From Ignavibacterium sp. (GTDB lineage: Bacteria; Bacteroidota; Ignavibacteria; Ignavibacteriales; Ignavibacteriaceae): a stretch of 64,000 bases of DNA. The DNA is taken from contig NZ_AP026678.1 of assembly GCF_025998815.1 (NCBI RefSeq), forward strand, positions 1,550,001 through 1,614,000. Reading direction: 5' to 3'. This document shows positions 18,251 through 26,460 of this stretch, piece after piece. A program made the translations under genes and the position numbers. How positions within the stretch are numbered: the first letter of the stretch is position 1; every line of letters begins with the position of its first letter. Below the pieces are notes generated by a model, which was not told the DNA's origin, did not search any database, and saw only the letters and a list, made by a program, of their open reading frames with translations.

Positions 18251-19339
18251 TTAATTTGAAATTTTTATTTCAACTCTTCGGTTGAATGCCCTGTTGATAT
18301 CGCTGTCATTTGATCGAATCGGTTGTTTTTCTCCAAACCAGCTTCTGCTTATTCTGTTTGGATTTACACCTTTACTGATGAGATAATTATATACAGTCTC
18401 GACTCTTCTCTGCGAAAGTTTTTCATTGTATTCATCTGAACCAAAGCTATCTGTATGTCCGGAGATCACAACCTGAACATCCTTAAATTCATTTAATGTC
18501 TTTACTGCCTGATCAAGAATCGGATATGATTCAGGTCGTAGTGTATATTTATCAAAATCGAAATGAACATTAAATAATAAAGGTTCTTTTACTCTTACAG
18601 TGTCTTTCTGATATTTAATAACTTCATAAGGTTCTTTAATGATGATAGAATCACGATAATAAATCTCTCTTATTCCATCTGGACATTTGTCACATAAATC
18701 AGATTGATCGCCTTTTGAGAAGTACCATAGTAATCCGAAATCAATTCTACCGTATGTATCACCATTTCCACCAAAGAAACCTTTAAAGTTTTCATTGAAC
18801 CTGTCATTACCATCAATTTTATTGTTTGAAGCAGTCTGGTAAACGGCTTCAGTTTTCAAGGCAAAAGATTCTGATAATCCCCACCTAACACCAACACCAA
18901 AATTCATTTGATAGCCAAAGAAGTCGTCGTCTAGGTCAGGATTGAATGAACTTTCATTTTTGAAAAATGTTACACCACCTCCGAATAAAAGATAAGGAGA
19001 GACACTGCGACATGGAAGAAATTCATAAAGTACTTCAAGGTTTGAACTGAATTGATTAAGAAAATGAGATTGAACCTGATCACCAGGAAATCTATAGTAA
19101 TTCGATTCAATTCTTAAATAGTTATTTAATAAACGGAGACTTACCTGTTCATTAAAAAAATATTCAAGAGAGAAGTACCCTCCGTAATTTTCATTTCCCG
19201 AAAAATCAGTTCCACTAACACTGAAAAATCTTGGATAGGATGCACCAATACCGAATGCCCATTTATCCGAATATGTTTGAGAATAAGACATCTGAATATT
19301 TATGAGCAGAAGTCCGATAATAAAATATAATTTTTTCAT
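18251..19339 (-). CDS. OmpA-family outer-membrane/peptidoglycan-binding protein
   Basis: Anchors the outer membrane to peptidoglycan. I start it at MKKLYFIIGLL, preceded by ACGAGGAAAT, giving 362 residues with a signal peptide ending at QMSYSQ; a start 99 nt upstream is possible but would bury this signal. The N-terminal half is an 8-strand barrel-like domain (WAFGIGASYPRFF, GGYFSLEYFF, MNFGVGVRWG). A linker with CDKCPDG leads to a C-terminal OmpA domain (VHFDFDKYTLRPES, VVISGHTDSFGSDEYN, NRRVEIKIS) with the diaminopimelate-binding pattern. It is divergent from a second OmpA protein. Confidence 0.9.
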   Translation of the reverse strand: MKKLYFIIGLLLINIQMSYSQTYSDKWAFGIGASYPRFFSVSGTDFSGNENYGGYFSLEYFFNEQVSLRLLNNYLRIESNYYRFPGDQVQSHFLNQFSSNLEVLYEFLPCRSVSPYLLFGGGVTFFKNESSFNPDLDDDFFGYQMNFGVGVRWGLSESFALKTEAVYQTASNNKIDGNDRFNENFKGFFGGNGDTYGRIDFGLLWYFSKGDQSDLCDKCPDGIREIYYRDSIIIKEPYEVIKYQKDTVRVKEPLLFNVHFDFDKYTLRPESYPILDQAVKTLNEFKDVQVVISGHTDSFGSDEYNEKLSQRRVETVYNYLISKGVNPNRISRSWFGEKQPIRSNDSDINRAFNRRVEIKISN

Positions 19340-19441
19340 ATTTCCTCGTAACTTTTTAATAGAAAGAGGCAAAGTAAATGCCATCAAAATGACTGAATAT
19401 GAATATGATTGTGTTGAAAATTGATTTTCTTTTCGCAATTA

Positions 19442-19475
19442 TTTTTGAAGTTAGTGGATTAATAAACTAATTTTG
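19442..19475 (+). promoter_or_regulatory. Bacteroidota-type promoter TTTTTG-N20-TAATTTTG
   Basis: A TTTG -33 element (end 19447) and an exact TAnnTTTG -7 element (19468-19475) are separated by 20 nt, the arrangement used by the primary sigma factor in Bacteroidota. The predicted transcript start leaves a leader of about 30 nt before the OmpA/TSP3 gene. Confidence 0.55.
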
Positions 19476-19508
19476 TCAAAAGGGAATTTTAATAATCAGG
19501 TTGTTGCC

Positions 19509-20975
19509 ATGAAAAAAAACAAAATATTTTTCTTTTTATTACTAAGCACATCAATTTTCGTAATTGTCTCAACAATTACCCCTGCACAAATTAAAAATGA
19601 AGCATATTACAAAAGAATAAGCGATCTGAAATTTAAAACAAACAAATTTCTTCTTTCCTTAGAAGGTGGCTTTACTCAGGGCTTTACTGACTATAAAAAA
19701 CAAGTTTCCAGCTCTGTTTTCAGATTTGCTACTGAATATAATTTTCATCCTGCAACAGGAATGAATCTGGGTTTTGGACTTCGGGCTGGTCTTGGTAATG
19801 TTGATGGACAGGATAACCGACAAAGAATAGCAACAAATGATGGACTTAGAAATATACCCGACAAAATTTCTACTAAGTTCTTTGAGCTTGGAGTTACCGG
19901 AAACATTGGATTTGATTTATTTGAAATAGTAAGTCCGTATGTTATGTTCAGTGCATCTTATTTTAATTTTGACCCGCAACTTGAGGACGGAACCAACGCC
20001 GCTTTCAGCAGAGATGGTAAGTATGAAAGAATAATTTCGAACCTCGGTATCGGTGGTGGAATGCGTTACAACATCAGTAATGCTATTTCACTTTATGTTC
20101 AGGGGGAATATTTCCTTCCCAATACAGATTACCTTGAAGATGTTTCTGCATCAACAAGTAAAGACAGTTATATGTCAATCTCTCTCGGTTTTTCATATAA
20201 TCTCCTTGCTAAAAGAGATTCAGATGGAGATGGTATTCCGGATGATGTTGATCAATGTGTAAAAGCTCCCGAAACTTTTAATGGCTATAAAGATGAAGAT
20301 GGTTGCCCTGAATTTGACAGTGATGGAGACGGAATTATTGATGACATAGATGATTGTATTGGAATACCTGAAGACTTCAACGGAATTAAAGATGATGATG
20401 GTTGCCCGGATGCAGACAAAGACAGTGATGGAATTGCGGATTATATGGATAAATGTCCTGACGAAGCTGAGGATATTGATGGTTTTCAGGATCAGGATGG
20501 ATGCCCTGATTTAGATAATGATAATGATGGTATTCCGGATAAAGTTGATGAATGCCCTAATGAACCTGAAACAATAAACGGATATCTTGATGAAGATGGT
20601 TGTCCTGATGAAGTTGAACTTGGAATCACCATTGATGAAATGGTTCTCAGCGCTGATGATCTTTTCCAATCAAATTCAGCTAAGTTCAAAGAAACTGCAA
20701 CAGCTCAGTTAAATGATTTAGTTAAATTTTTAAAGGGAAGACCAAATACAAGATGGAGAATTGAAGGACATATGGATAGTCAGGGAACTGCTTCTTATAT
20801 AAAGAAAATGTCTTATGACAGAGCTAAAGCTGTTTACGATTATCTTGTTTCGAAAGGACTTGATCCACAGAGATTTGAGATTTATGGTTTAGCTGATAAC
20901 TTCCCTATTGCGAATAATCTTACAGAAGAAGGAAGGAAACAAAACAGAAGAATCAGAATAGTTTTGCAGAAATAA
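19509..20975 (+). CDS. OmpA-family protein with thrombospondin type 3 calcium-binding repeats
   Basis: Outer-membrane protein of 488 residues from ATG 19509; the signal peptide is MKKNKIFFFLLL and ends near TPAQ. The first half is a barrel-like domain (FLLSLEGGFTQGFTDY, SISLGFSYNLL). Residues about 236-375 hold TSP3-type repeats with the DSDGDGIPDDVDQC pattern, occurring about four times, each with Asp-rich calcium sites and Cys pairs. The C-terminal OmpA domain (WRIEGHMDSQGTASYIK, GRKQNRRIRIVLQ) binds peptidoglycan. Domain order and length fit OmpA/TSP3 proteins common in Bacteroidota. It is transcribed divergently from the other OmpA gene with a recognisable promoter upstream. Confidence 0.92.
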   Translation: MKKNKIFFFLLLSTSIFVIVSTITPAQIKNEAYYKRISDLKFKTNKFLLSLEGGFTQGFTDYKKQVSSSVFRFATEYNFHPATGMNLGFGLRAGLGNVDGQDNRQRIATNDGLRNIPDKISTKFFELGVTGNIGFDLFEIVSPYVMFSASYFNFDPQLEDGTNAAFSRDGKYERIISNLGIGGGMRYNISNAISLYVQGEYFLPNTDYLEDVSASTSKDSYMSISLGFSYNLLAKRDSDGDGIPDDVDQCVKAPETFNGYKDEDGCPEFDSDGDGIIDDIDDCIGIPEDFNGIKDDDGCPDADKDSDGIADYMDKCPDEAEDIDGFQDQDGCPDLDNDNDGIPDKVDECPNEPETINGYLDEDGCPDEVELGITIDEMVLSADDLFQSNSAKFKETATAQLNDLVKFLKGRPNTRWRIEGHMDSQGTASYIKKMSYDRAKAVYDYLVSKGLDPQRFEIYGLADNFPIANNLTEEGRKQNRRIRIVLQK

Positions 20976-21117
20976 GAAAATTATAAAATGATTATTTGAC
21001 AATTGGGGAATAATCTGCAGGTAATTTTTACCTGAATTTGGAATACAAGCTGAAATCGCTGAATTTTCGTATAACGAAGGGTGGTATAATTTTTCCTGAA
21101 ACTTTCGAAAATCAGGT

Positions 21118-21303
21118 ATGAAAATGATTTCAGCTGAAAAAATAAAAATTGCAGACTTTACATCCTCTGGTGAGGTAAGTAAAAATTCAGCAAGAGATTT
21201 AAGAAGAAAAAAAGCACTAAAGATAAGTATGATTAAGACCTATCTTTCAGTGCTTTACTTTTTTGTGTTGGTTGGTTTGACTTTGTATTTATTCGTTAAG
21301 TGA
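21118..21303 (+). CDS. Small single-span membrane protein of unknown function
   Basis: A 61-residue product with a charged N-terminal half (DLRRKKALK) and one membrane segment at the C-terminus (TYLSVLYFFVLVGLTLYLFV). I do not recognise a family. Starts at 21118 and 21124 are both possible; the AGG at 21112 is better spaced for the second. It is flanked by convergent genes, which argues for a separate transcription unit, but evidence of expression is only the open frame and a plausible topology. Confidence 0.45.
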   Translation: MKMISAEKIKIADFTSSGEVSKNSARDLRRKKALKISMIKTYLSVLYFFVLVGLTLYLFVK

Positions 21304-21311
21304 GTAACCGG

Positions 21312-21782
21312 CTAACTTAATTTCTTAATTACTTTTGCAGGAACTCCCGCAACAACCGTATTTGGTGGAACATCCTTAGTTACCACTGCACCTGCACCAA
21401 CAATGGCATTCTCTCCTATCGTTACACCGCACATAATTGTAGCCGATGAACCAATTGAAGCACCGTTTTTAACGAAAGTTTCTTCAAGTTTCCAATCGGC
21501 TTCGGTTTGCATTGAGCCATCAGGATTTACTGCACGAGGAAGTTTATCATTGATGAAAGTAACATTGTGCCCAACGAAAACCCCATCACCAATGTGAACT
21601 CCTTCGCAAATAAAAGTGTGAGAAGAAATCTTACAGTTTTTACCTATGGTTGCATTCTTCTGTATTTCTACAAAAGTTCCAATCTTTGTATTATCTCCAA
21701 TGGTACAACCATAAAGATTTACGAAATCGAATATTTTAACATTTTCCCCAAGTTTTACATTATTGATATTTTTTTTCTCCAC
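21312..21782 (-). CDS. Hexapeptide-repeat sugar N-acetyltransferase (WbpD/PglD-like)
   Basis: Left-handed beta-helix acyltransferase of 156 residues that probably acetylates an amino group on a nucleotide sugar. Hexapeptide repeats run through most of the protein (IGDNTKIGTFVEI, IGKNCKISSHTFICEGVHIG, VTIGENAIVGAGAVVTKDVPPN). The HNVTFINDKLPRA loop is typical of WbpD-like enzymes that use acetyl-CoA. It follows the oxidoreductase gene by about 25 nt in the minus-strand arm of the glycan locus. A longer paralogue lies at 36.4 kb, so two acetylations or two sugars are likely. Confidence 0.85.
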   Translation of the reverse strand: MEKKNINNVKLGENVKIFDFVNLYGCTIGDNTKIGTFVEIQKNATIGKNCKISSHTFICEGVHIGDGVFVGHNVTFINDKLPRAVNPDGSMQTEADWKLEETFVKNGASIGSSATIMCGVTIGENAIVGAGAVVTKDVPPNTVVAGVPAKVIKKLS

Positions 21783-21806
21783 AGTAATAACCTCACAATA
21801 TATTTT

Positions 21807-22823
21807 TTATGCTGAAATTAAATCAGCTAATTCAATAATCTGACCCATATTTTTTATTGATCTGTCACTTGCTTCAAGAATTTTTACCACTTCCAGACCA
21901 TCGTAGCCATTTGTTTTTGGTAAACGGTTTTCTTTAATAGCATCTAGACATTCTCTGGCAGCAAGTGCAAGAGCTTCAACCTGAATTACTTTTGGTGAAT
22001 ACATATCACCAATTCTGTACTGCACTAATGCTTCATGAATTTTTTCTGTTGATTTAATATCAATACCACTGTCATAAACTTTAATCTTTTCCATGTTCTC
22101 CATATCATCATAAACTACCATTTTCTTATCTCCACCAACAATCATCCTTCTAATTTTAACAGGTGAAGTCCAATTGACATGGAAATGTGCAAAGCAATTA
22201 TTCTCGAAGTAAACACAAATGTGCGCAAGATTTTCCATTCCATTGAAATTAGCTATTCCGGTTGCTGTAATTGCCTTTGGTTTTTGATGATTCATTAGAT
22301 GAAGCATAATTGAAAGGTCGTGCGGTGCAAGATCCCAAACAACATTCACATCTTTTTGGAATAATCCCAGATTAATTCTCTCAGAATCAAAATAGAGTAT
22401 ATTACCAAGCTCACCTTTATCAACAAGTTCTTTTAATTTAATTACTGCACCATTATATATAAATGTATGATCAACAAATATTTTAAGATTTTTTCTTTCG
22501 GCAGTTTCAATTAAATCAACAGCTTCACCTACAGATGCAGTAAAAGGTTTTTCGACCCAGATGTGTTTACCATTTTCAAGAGCTGTTTTGGCAAGCGGAT
22601 AATGTGTTGCTACCGGAGTTGCAATAACTACTAAATCAATATCACCTTTTAATACTTGGTCATAATCTTCTGTGAAATATGCATTGGGAAATTTCGGCTT
22701 ACTTGCTTTAATCCGGCTTGGATTCAAATCGCACCCAATTACTTTTTCAACATCCGGTTGCGCTAAAAAATTTCTTAAAAGATTTGGACCCCAATAACCA
22801 AGTCCGATTATTCCAACTTTCAT
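21807..22823 (-). CDS. Gfo/Idh/MocA-family nucleotide-sugar dehydrogenase
   Basis: NAD(P)-dependent oxidoreductase of 338 residues. The Rossmann motif GIIGLGYWGPNLLRN lies at the N-terminus and the catalytic-lysine motif EKP lies in HIWVEKPFTASV (about residue 95). The C-terminal alpha/beta domain includes WDLAPHDLSIMLHL. Relatives oxidise C3 of UDP-linked uronic acids before transamination or act on other sugars. It sits between the sugar-phosphate transferase and the hexapeptide acetyltransferase. A second, WbpB-like member at 35.4 kb is only distantly similar, so the two probably act on different sugars. Confidence 0.85.
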   Translation of the reverse strand: MKVGIIGLGYWGPNLLRNFLAQPDVEKVIGCDLNPSRIKASKPKFPNAYFTEDYDQVLKGDIDLVVIATPVATHYPLAKTALENGKHIWVEKPFTASVGEAVDLIETAERKNLKIFVDHTFIYNGAVIKLKELVDKGELGNILYFDSERINLGLFQKDVNVVWDLAPHDLSIMLHLMNHQKPKAITATGIANFNGMENLAHICVYFENNCFAHFHVNWTSPVKIRRMIVGGDKKMVVYDDMENMEKIKVYDSGIDIKSTEKIHEALVQYRIGDMYSPKVIQVEALALAARECLDAIKENRLPKTNGYDGLEVVKILEASDRSIKNMGQIIELADLISA

Positions 22824-22837
22824 AAAAAACCTTTCTT

Positions 22838-24280
22838 TTATCTGGCTCCTCTTGAAAAGAGCATAACAGGAATTGTTTGAAAAATTAATTGTAAGTCAAG
22901 CCAGGGTGACATGTTGTTTATATAATAAATATCCATCACAACGCTGTCATCGAAAGAAACCTGACTTCTTCCCCAAACCTGCCATACACCAGTACAACCA
23001 GGCATTACATTAACTCTTCGCTTCTGCCATTCAGTATAGTTTTCAAATTCATAAGGGAGACAGGGACGAGGACCAACTAAACTCATATCTCCTTTAATAA
23101 CATTGAAAAGCTGTGGTAATTCATCAAGAGAAGTTTTCCTTATAAATCGTCCAATCCAGGTAATTCTGTCTTCATTAACAACCTTCAAATCCTTTCCACC
23201 TGTTTGACCTTTTTTCATAAACTCAATCATTTTCTTCTTTCGTTCTTCATCCTCGCCATCAACAGGTTTCATTGATCTGAATTTATAAAAATCAAATTCT
23301 CTTCCGTAAAGGCCTATACGCTTTTGTTTATAAAAAACTGGACCAGGTGATGATAATTTTACAAGAATTGCAATAGTTATCATTACAGGGGAAAGAAGTA
23401 TCAATCCAATTATTGCAAATGCAATATCGAAAAATCGCTTTAATGTAAGAGTAAAAGAATCATTGTATTTTGGATCTACAGATATTACGGGAATATCAAT
23501 GTACTTCTCTGTCTTTATTCTTTCTGTTATTACATCAAAAATTTCAGAAGTAATACTAACTTTAACATCGAGAGTTTTACAATAATCAATCGTGCTGAAA
23601 ACTTTGTCATAATCTTCATCTTCATCCATCGCAACAATCAGTTCATCTATTTTTAATTCTTTAATCAGATAAGGAAGATCTGAAAGCCGGCCAAAATTTC
23701 TAAGATCATTTATAATGAACTCACCTATTTTTTTCTGATCATTTACAAATCCTACTACATTCAATCCAATTGGGTTCTCATAAATGAGTTTTGTAGCCAG
23801 AAGTTTTCCAGCTTCTCCATCACCAACAATCAGAACATTTTTTCTTAAACCTGCTTTACTTAATTCAATGTAGAACTGTCTTAATAAAAATACTCTGATA
23901 GAGATAAACAAAGGAATACTTATTAACAAAAAGATAAAAATCAGTAATCTTGAGTCTGTTAGTCCATAAAAATCCAATGCCATAGAAAACAGCACAATAG
24001 TAAGAGCACTGAAATAAACAGCTTTCAGCAATGCAGCAAAATGATTTGTTCTTTTTAGAATCACATCAATCATATATAAGCCGTTATACTGAAAAACAAG
24101 AATTATAAATGAAACTACCAGGAAAATCAGAGGGATTACAAACGGATGACTTGCATAAAACTCAATGATTGATTTTGAGGAATCGTTTCTTAACAAATAA
24201 ACCGAAATGAAAAATGAAAATGTCAGAATTACTGTATCAACAATCGAATAAACATTTTTGTAATTAAGTAATTTTTGCAT
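22838..24280 (-). CDS. Polyprenyl-phosphate sugar-1-phosphate transferase (WcaJ/WbaP family), initiating enzyme
   Basis: Starts repeat-unit synthesis by moving a sugar-1-phosphate from UDP-sugar to undecaprenyl phosphate at the inner membrane. Five hydrophobic segments occupy residues 1-140, a nucleotide-binding-like domain follows (RKNVLIVGDGEAGKLLA), then another membrane segment and the catalytic bacterial sugar transferase domain (FFDIAFAIIGLILLSPVM, KRIGLYGREFDFYKFRSMK, TSLDELPQLFNVIKGDMSLV, PGCTGVWQVWGR). The 480-residue length matches the long five-helix class. It lies 15 nt upstream of the oxidoreductase gene. Confidence 0.93.
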   Translation of the reverse strand: MQKLLNYKNVYSIVDTVILTFSFFISVYLLRNDSSKSIIEFYASHPFVIPLIFLVVSFIILVFQYNGLYMIDVILKRTNHFAALLKAVYFSALTIVLFSMALDFYGLTDSRLLIFIFLLISIPLFISIRVFLLRQFYIELSKAGLRKNVLIVGDGEAGKLLATKLIYENPIGLNVVGFVNDQKKIGEFIINDLRNFGRLSDLPYLIKELKIDELIVAMDEDEDYDKVFSTIDYCKTLDVKVSITSEIFDVITERIKTEKYIDIPVISVDPKYNDSFTLTLKRFFDIAFAIIGLILLSPVMITIAILVKLSSPGPVFYKQKRIGLYGREFDFYKFRSMKPVDGEDEERKKKMIEFMKKGQTGGKDLKVVNEDRITWIGRFIRKTSLDELPQLFNVIKGDMSLVGPRPCLPYEFENYTEWQKRRVNVMPGCTGVWQVWGRSQVSFDDSVVMDIYYINNMSPWLDLQLIFQTIPVMLFSRGAR

Positions 24281-24441
24281 AAGTGGAAATCTATTTATTA
24301 AAAAATGCCCTCACTGAGTTTTGATGGTCGCCACTATCGTGCCACTAAAGTACTATTATTTGTTCATTTTTTAGCTATTTTTCTATAAAATTGGTTTCAA
24401 ACTGAGAATATAGAAATATCAATAACTGATTGAGACAAATA

Positions 24442-25581
24442 TCAATTCTTCAAGAAAAATTCCTTAATACTGTCTGCTACATATTTAATCTGATCATCAG
24501 TCAATTCAGGAAACATTGGCAATGAAAGACCAGTGAATGCAAGCTTTTCAGTTTCCGGAAAATCGCCTTCTTTATATCCTAAATCTTTGAAACATTCCTG
24601 TAGATGAAGTGGAACAGGATAATGTAATCCTGTAGCGATTCCCTTTTCCTGTAAATAATCTTTTAGTTTATCCCTCAACTCCGAATTTTTCTTTACATCT
24701 GATGCTGCCTGAACCTGAATTACATAAAGATGATAGACATGTTTAGCATAGCTCATCTCGGTTGGCAGTTTTATTTTATCAAATTCTCCCAAATGTTCAC
24801 GGTATTTTTTAGCAACATCTCTTCTTCCTTCCGTCCACTTGGGTAAGTATTTAAGTTTCACTCCAAGCACAGCACCCTGAATACCTTCCATTCGGTAATT
24901 ATGTCCATAAGTCTGATGATAATATTTCTTCGATTGCCCGTGCTCTCTAAGTTTCACAAAATAATCTGCAAGCTCATCATCGTTTGTGCATATTGCACCT
25001 GCTTCCCCATAAGCTCCAAGATTTTTCCCCGGATAAAAACTGAAAGATGCTGCCTCAGAAAGTCCACCGGTTTTCTTTCCTTTATATTCAGCAAGATGAG
25101 ATTGCGCACAATCTTCCACCAGATGAATATTTTTTGCGTTGGCAATCTCTCTTAAAGGGTCCATATCTGCTGGCTGACCATAAAGATGAACCGCTACTAT
25201 TGCTTTCGTTCGCGGAGAGATAACTGCCTCAACTTTCTTTGGATCAATATTATAACTATCAGAATCACAATCGACAAAGACAGGTTTTGCACCGCATAGT
25301 GTAGCACCCCAGGCAGTTGCGATAAAAGTATTTGCAGGAATAATTACTTCATCTCCCGGTTTTATTCCCAAAGCCCATAGTGCCAGATGATTTCCGTCTG
25401 TACCTGAACTTAACCCAACACAATGTTTAACATTATGTGCTTTGGCAAATTCTTTTTCAAAATTTTTAACAGAATTACCAAGTATGTAAGCAGTATTATC
25501 CAAAACTTCTTGGATTGCTTCATTAACTTCTTTTTTAATACTATTGTACTGAGCTTTTAAATCCAGAAAAGGTACTTGCAT
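24442..25581 (-). CDS. DegT/DnrJ/EryC1 sugar aminotransferase, WbpE-like
   Basis: PLP-dependent aminotransferase that adds an amino group to a keto nucleotide sugar. I start at MQVPFLDLKAQYN because GGAGAT precedes that ATG; 379 residues. The PLP-lysine motif is SFSFYPGKNLGAYGEAGAI, and the glycine loop is LSSGTDGNHLAL. The sequence resembles WbpE/WlbC, which convert UDP-3-keto-GlcNAcA to the 3-amino sugar; this fits the WbpB-like and WbpD-like genes at 35.4-37.0 kb. It is the first gene of the minus-strand arm, divergent from wza. Confidence 0.9.
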   Translation of the reverse strand: MQVPFLDLKAQYNSIKKEVNEAIQEVLDNTAYILGNSVKNFEKEFAKAHNVKHCVGLSSGTDGNHLALWALGIKPGDEVIIPANTFIATAWGATLCGAKPVFVDCDSDSYNIDPKKVEAVISPRTKAIVAVHLYGQPADMDPLREIANAKNIHLVEDCAQSHLAEYKGKKTGGLSEAASFSFYPGKNLGAYGEAGAICTNDDELADYFVKLREHGQSKKYYHQTYGHNYRMEGIQGAVLGVKLKYLPKWTEGRRDVAKKYREHLGEFDKIKLPTEMSYAKHVYHLYVIQVQAASDVKKNSELRDKLKDYLQEKGIATGLHYPVPLHLQECFKDLGYKEGDFPETEKLAFTGLSLPMFPELTDDQIKYVADSIKEFFLKN

Positions 25582-25846
25582 TTTTATCTCCTCAATGAAT
25601 GAATTGTAAAAGTTAAATTTGTATTGTTTCAAATATTATGCTAAGTAATTTTCTTTGTTTAATTACTTGAATTGAAAAGAATTGTCTTGATGATAAATAG
25701 CAAATATTTAACAACTTTGACACATATTTTTATATTATTCTCATTTTAATAATTTTTGATTTAAGTTTTAGGAAATACTCAATAAAACATAGGCATAATA
25801 ATTGGACAATTCTTTCAACAAATCGAGTGTCATCTCAGAAAGTATT

Positions 25847-26449
25847 ATGAAAAATTTATTTATAGTGTTTGTCGCTTTAATATTATTCAATACGAATTCA
25901 TATACTCAAATTCTTAACCCGGGTGACGGAGTAAGAATAATTTTCTACAATATTAATGATAATATATCAGGAGATTATTACATTCAGCAGGATGGTTTAT
26001 TGCAGTTACCATTTATCGGAAACATTGATACAAGAAATCGTGATTTTAAGTTTATCAAAAATCAGATTGTAACAAAGTATGATTCACTTTATAAAAATCC
26101 GGAGCTAACGGTTCAGCCGTTGTTAAGAATTAATATTCTTGGCGAGGTGAGAAATCCCGGTTACTACTATGTAACTGATGTTGAAAAAATAACCGGAATT
26201 CTTGCTTTGGCTGGCGGCGTTACAGGTGCTGCAGCTTCAAAAGAAATTTATATCCTCAGGGGTGAAGAAGAAATTGAATTAAATGTTTCAGAATTAACAG
26301 CTAAAGGAAACACTGCAGCAGACTTTGGGCTTCGCTCGGGAGACAGAATTTTTGTACCAAGAAGTTTCTGGGCTGATGCATCTCAATACGCAATTATATT
26401 TTCCGGAATTGCTGTCCTTAGTACAGTAATAGCATTACTAATCAGATAA
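25847..26449 (+). CDS. wza: Polysaccharide export outer-membrane protein (Wza-like, SLBB)
   Basis: Component of the channel that exports polysaccharide across the outer membrane. From ATG 25847 the protein is 200 residues with a signal peptide (MKNLFIVFVALILFNTNSYT). A Poly_export domain (LNPGDGVRIIFYNINDNISG) and one SLBB domain (INILGEVRNPGYYYV) follow, and a C-terminal hydrophobic helix (YAIIFSGIAVLSTVIALLI) may cross the outer membrane or anchor the protein. It is short compared with E. coli Wza (about 380). It begins the plus-strand arm, 12 nt before wzc. Confidence 0.88.
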   Translation: MKNLFIVFVALILFNTNSYTQILNPGDGVRIIFYNINDNISGDYYIQQDGLLQLPFIGNIDTRNRDFKFIKNQIVTKYDSLYKNPELTVQPLLRINILGEVRNPGYYYVTDVEKITGILALAGGVTGAAASKEIYILRGEEEIELNVSELTAKGNTAADFGLRSGDRIFVPRSFWADASQYAIIFSGIAVLSTVIALLIR

Positions 26450-26460
26450 TAAAAAGTCAA

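Noticed and set aside
18251-19438. Upstream start for the minus-strand OmpA gene
   Set aside because: The extra 33 residues would precede a good signal peptide, while AGGAAAT lies just before the internal ATG at 19339.
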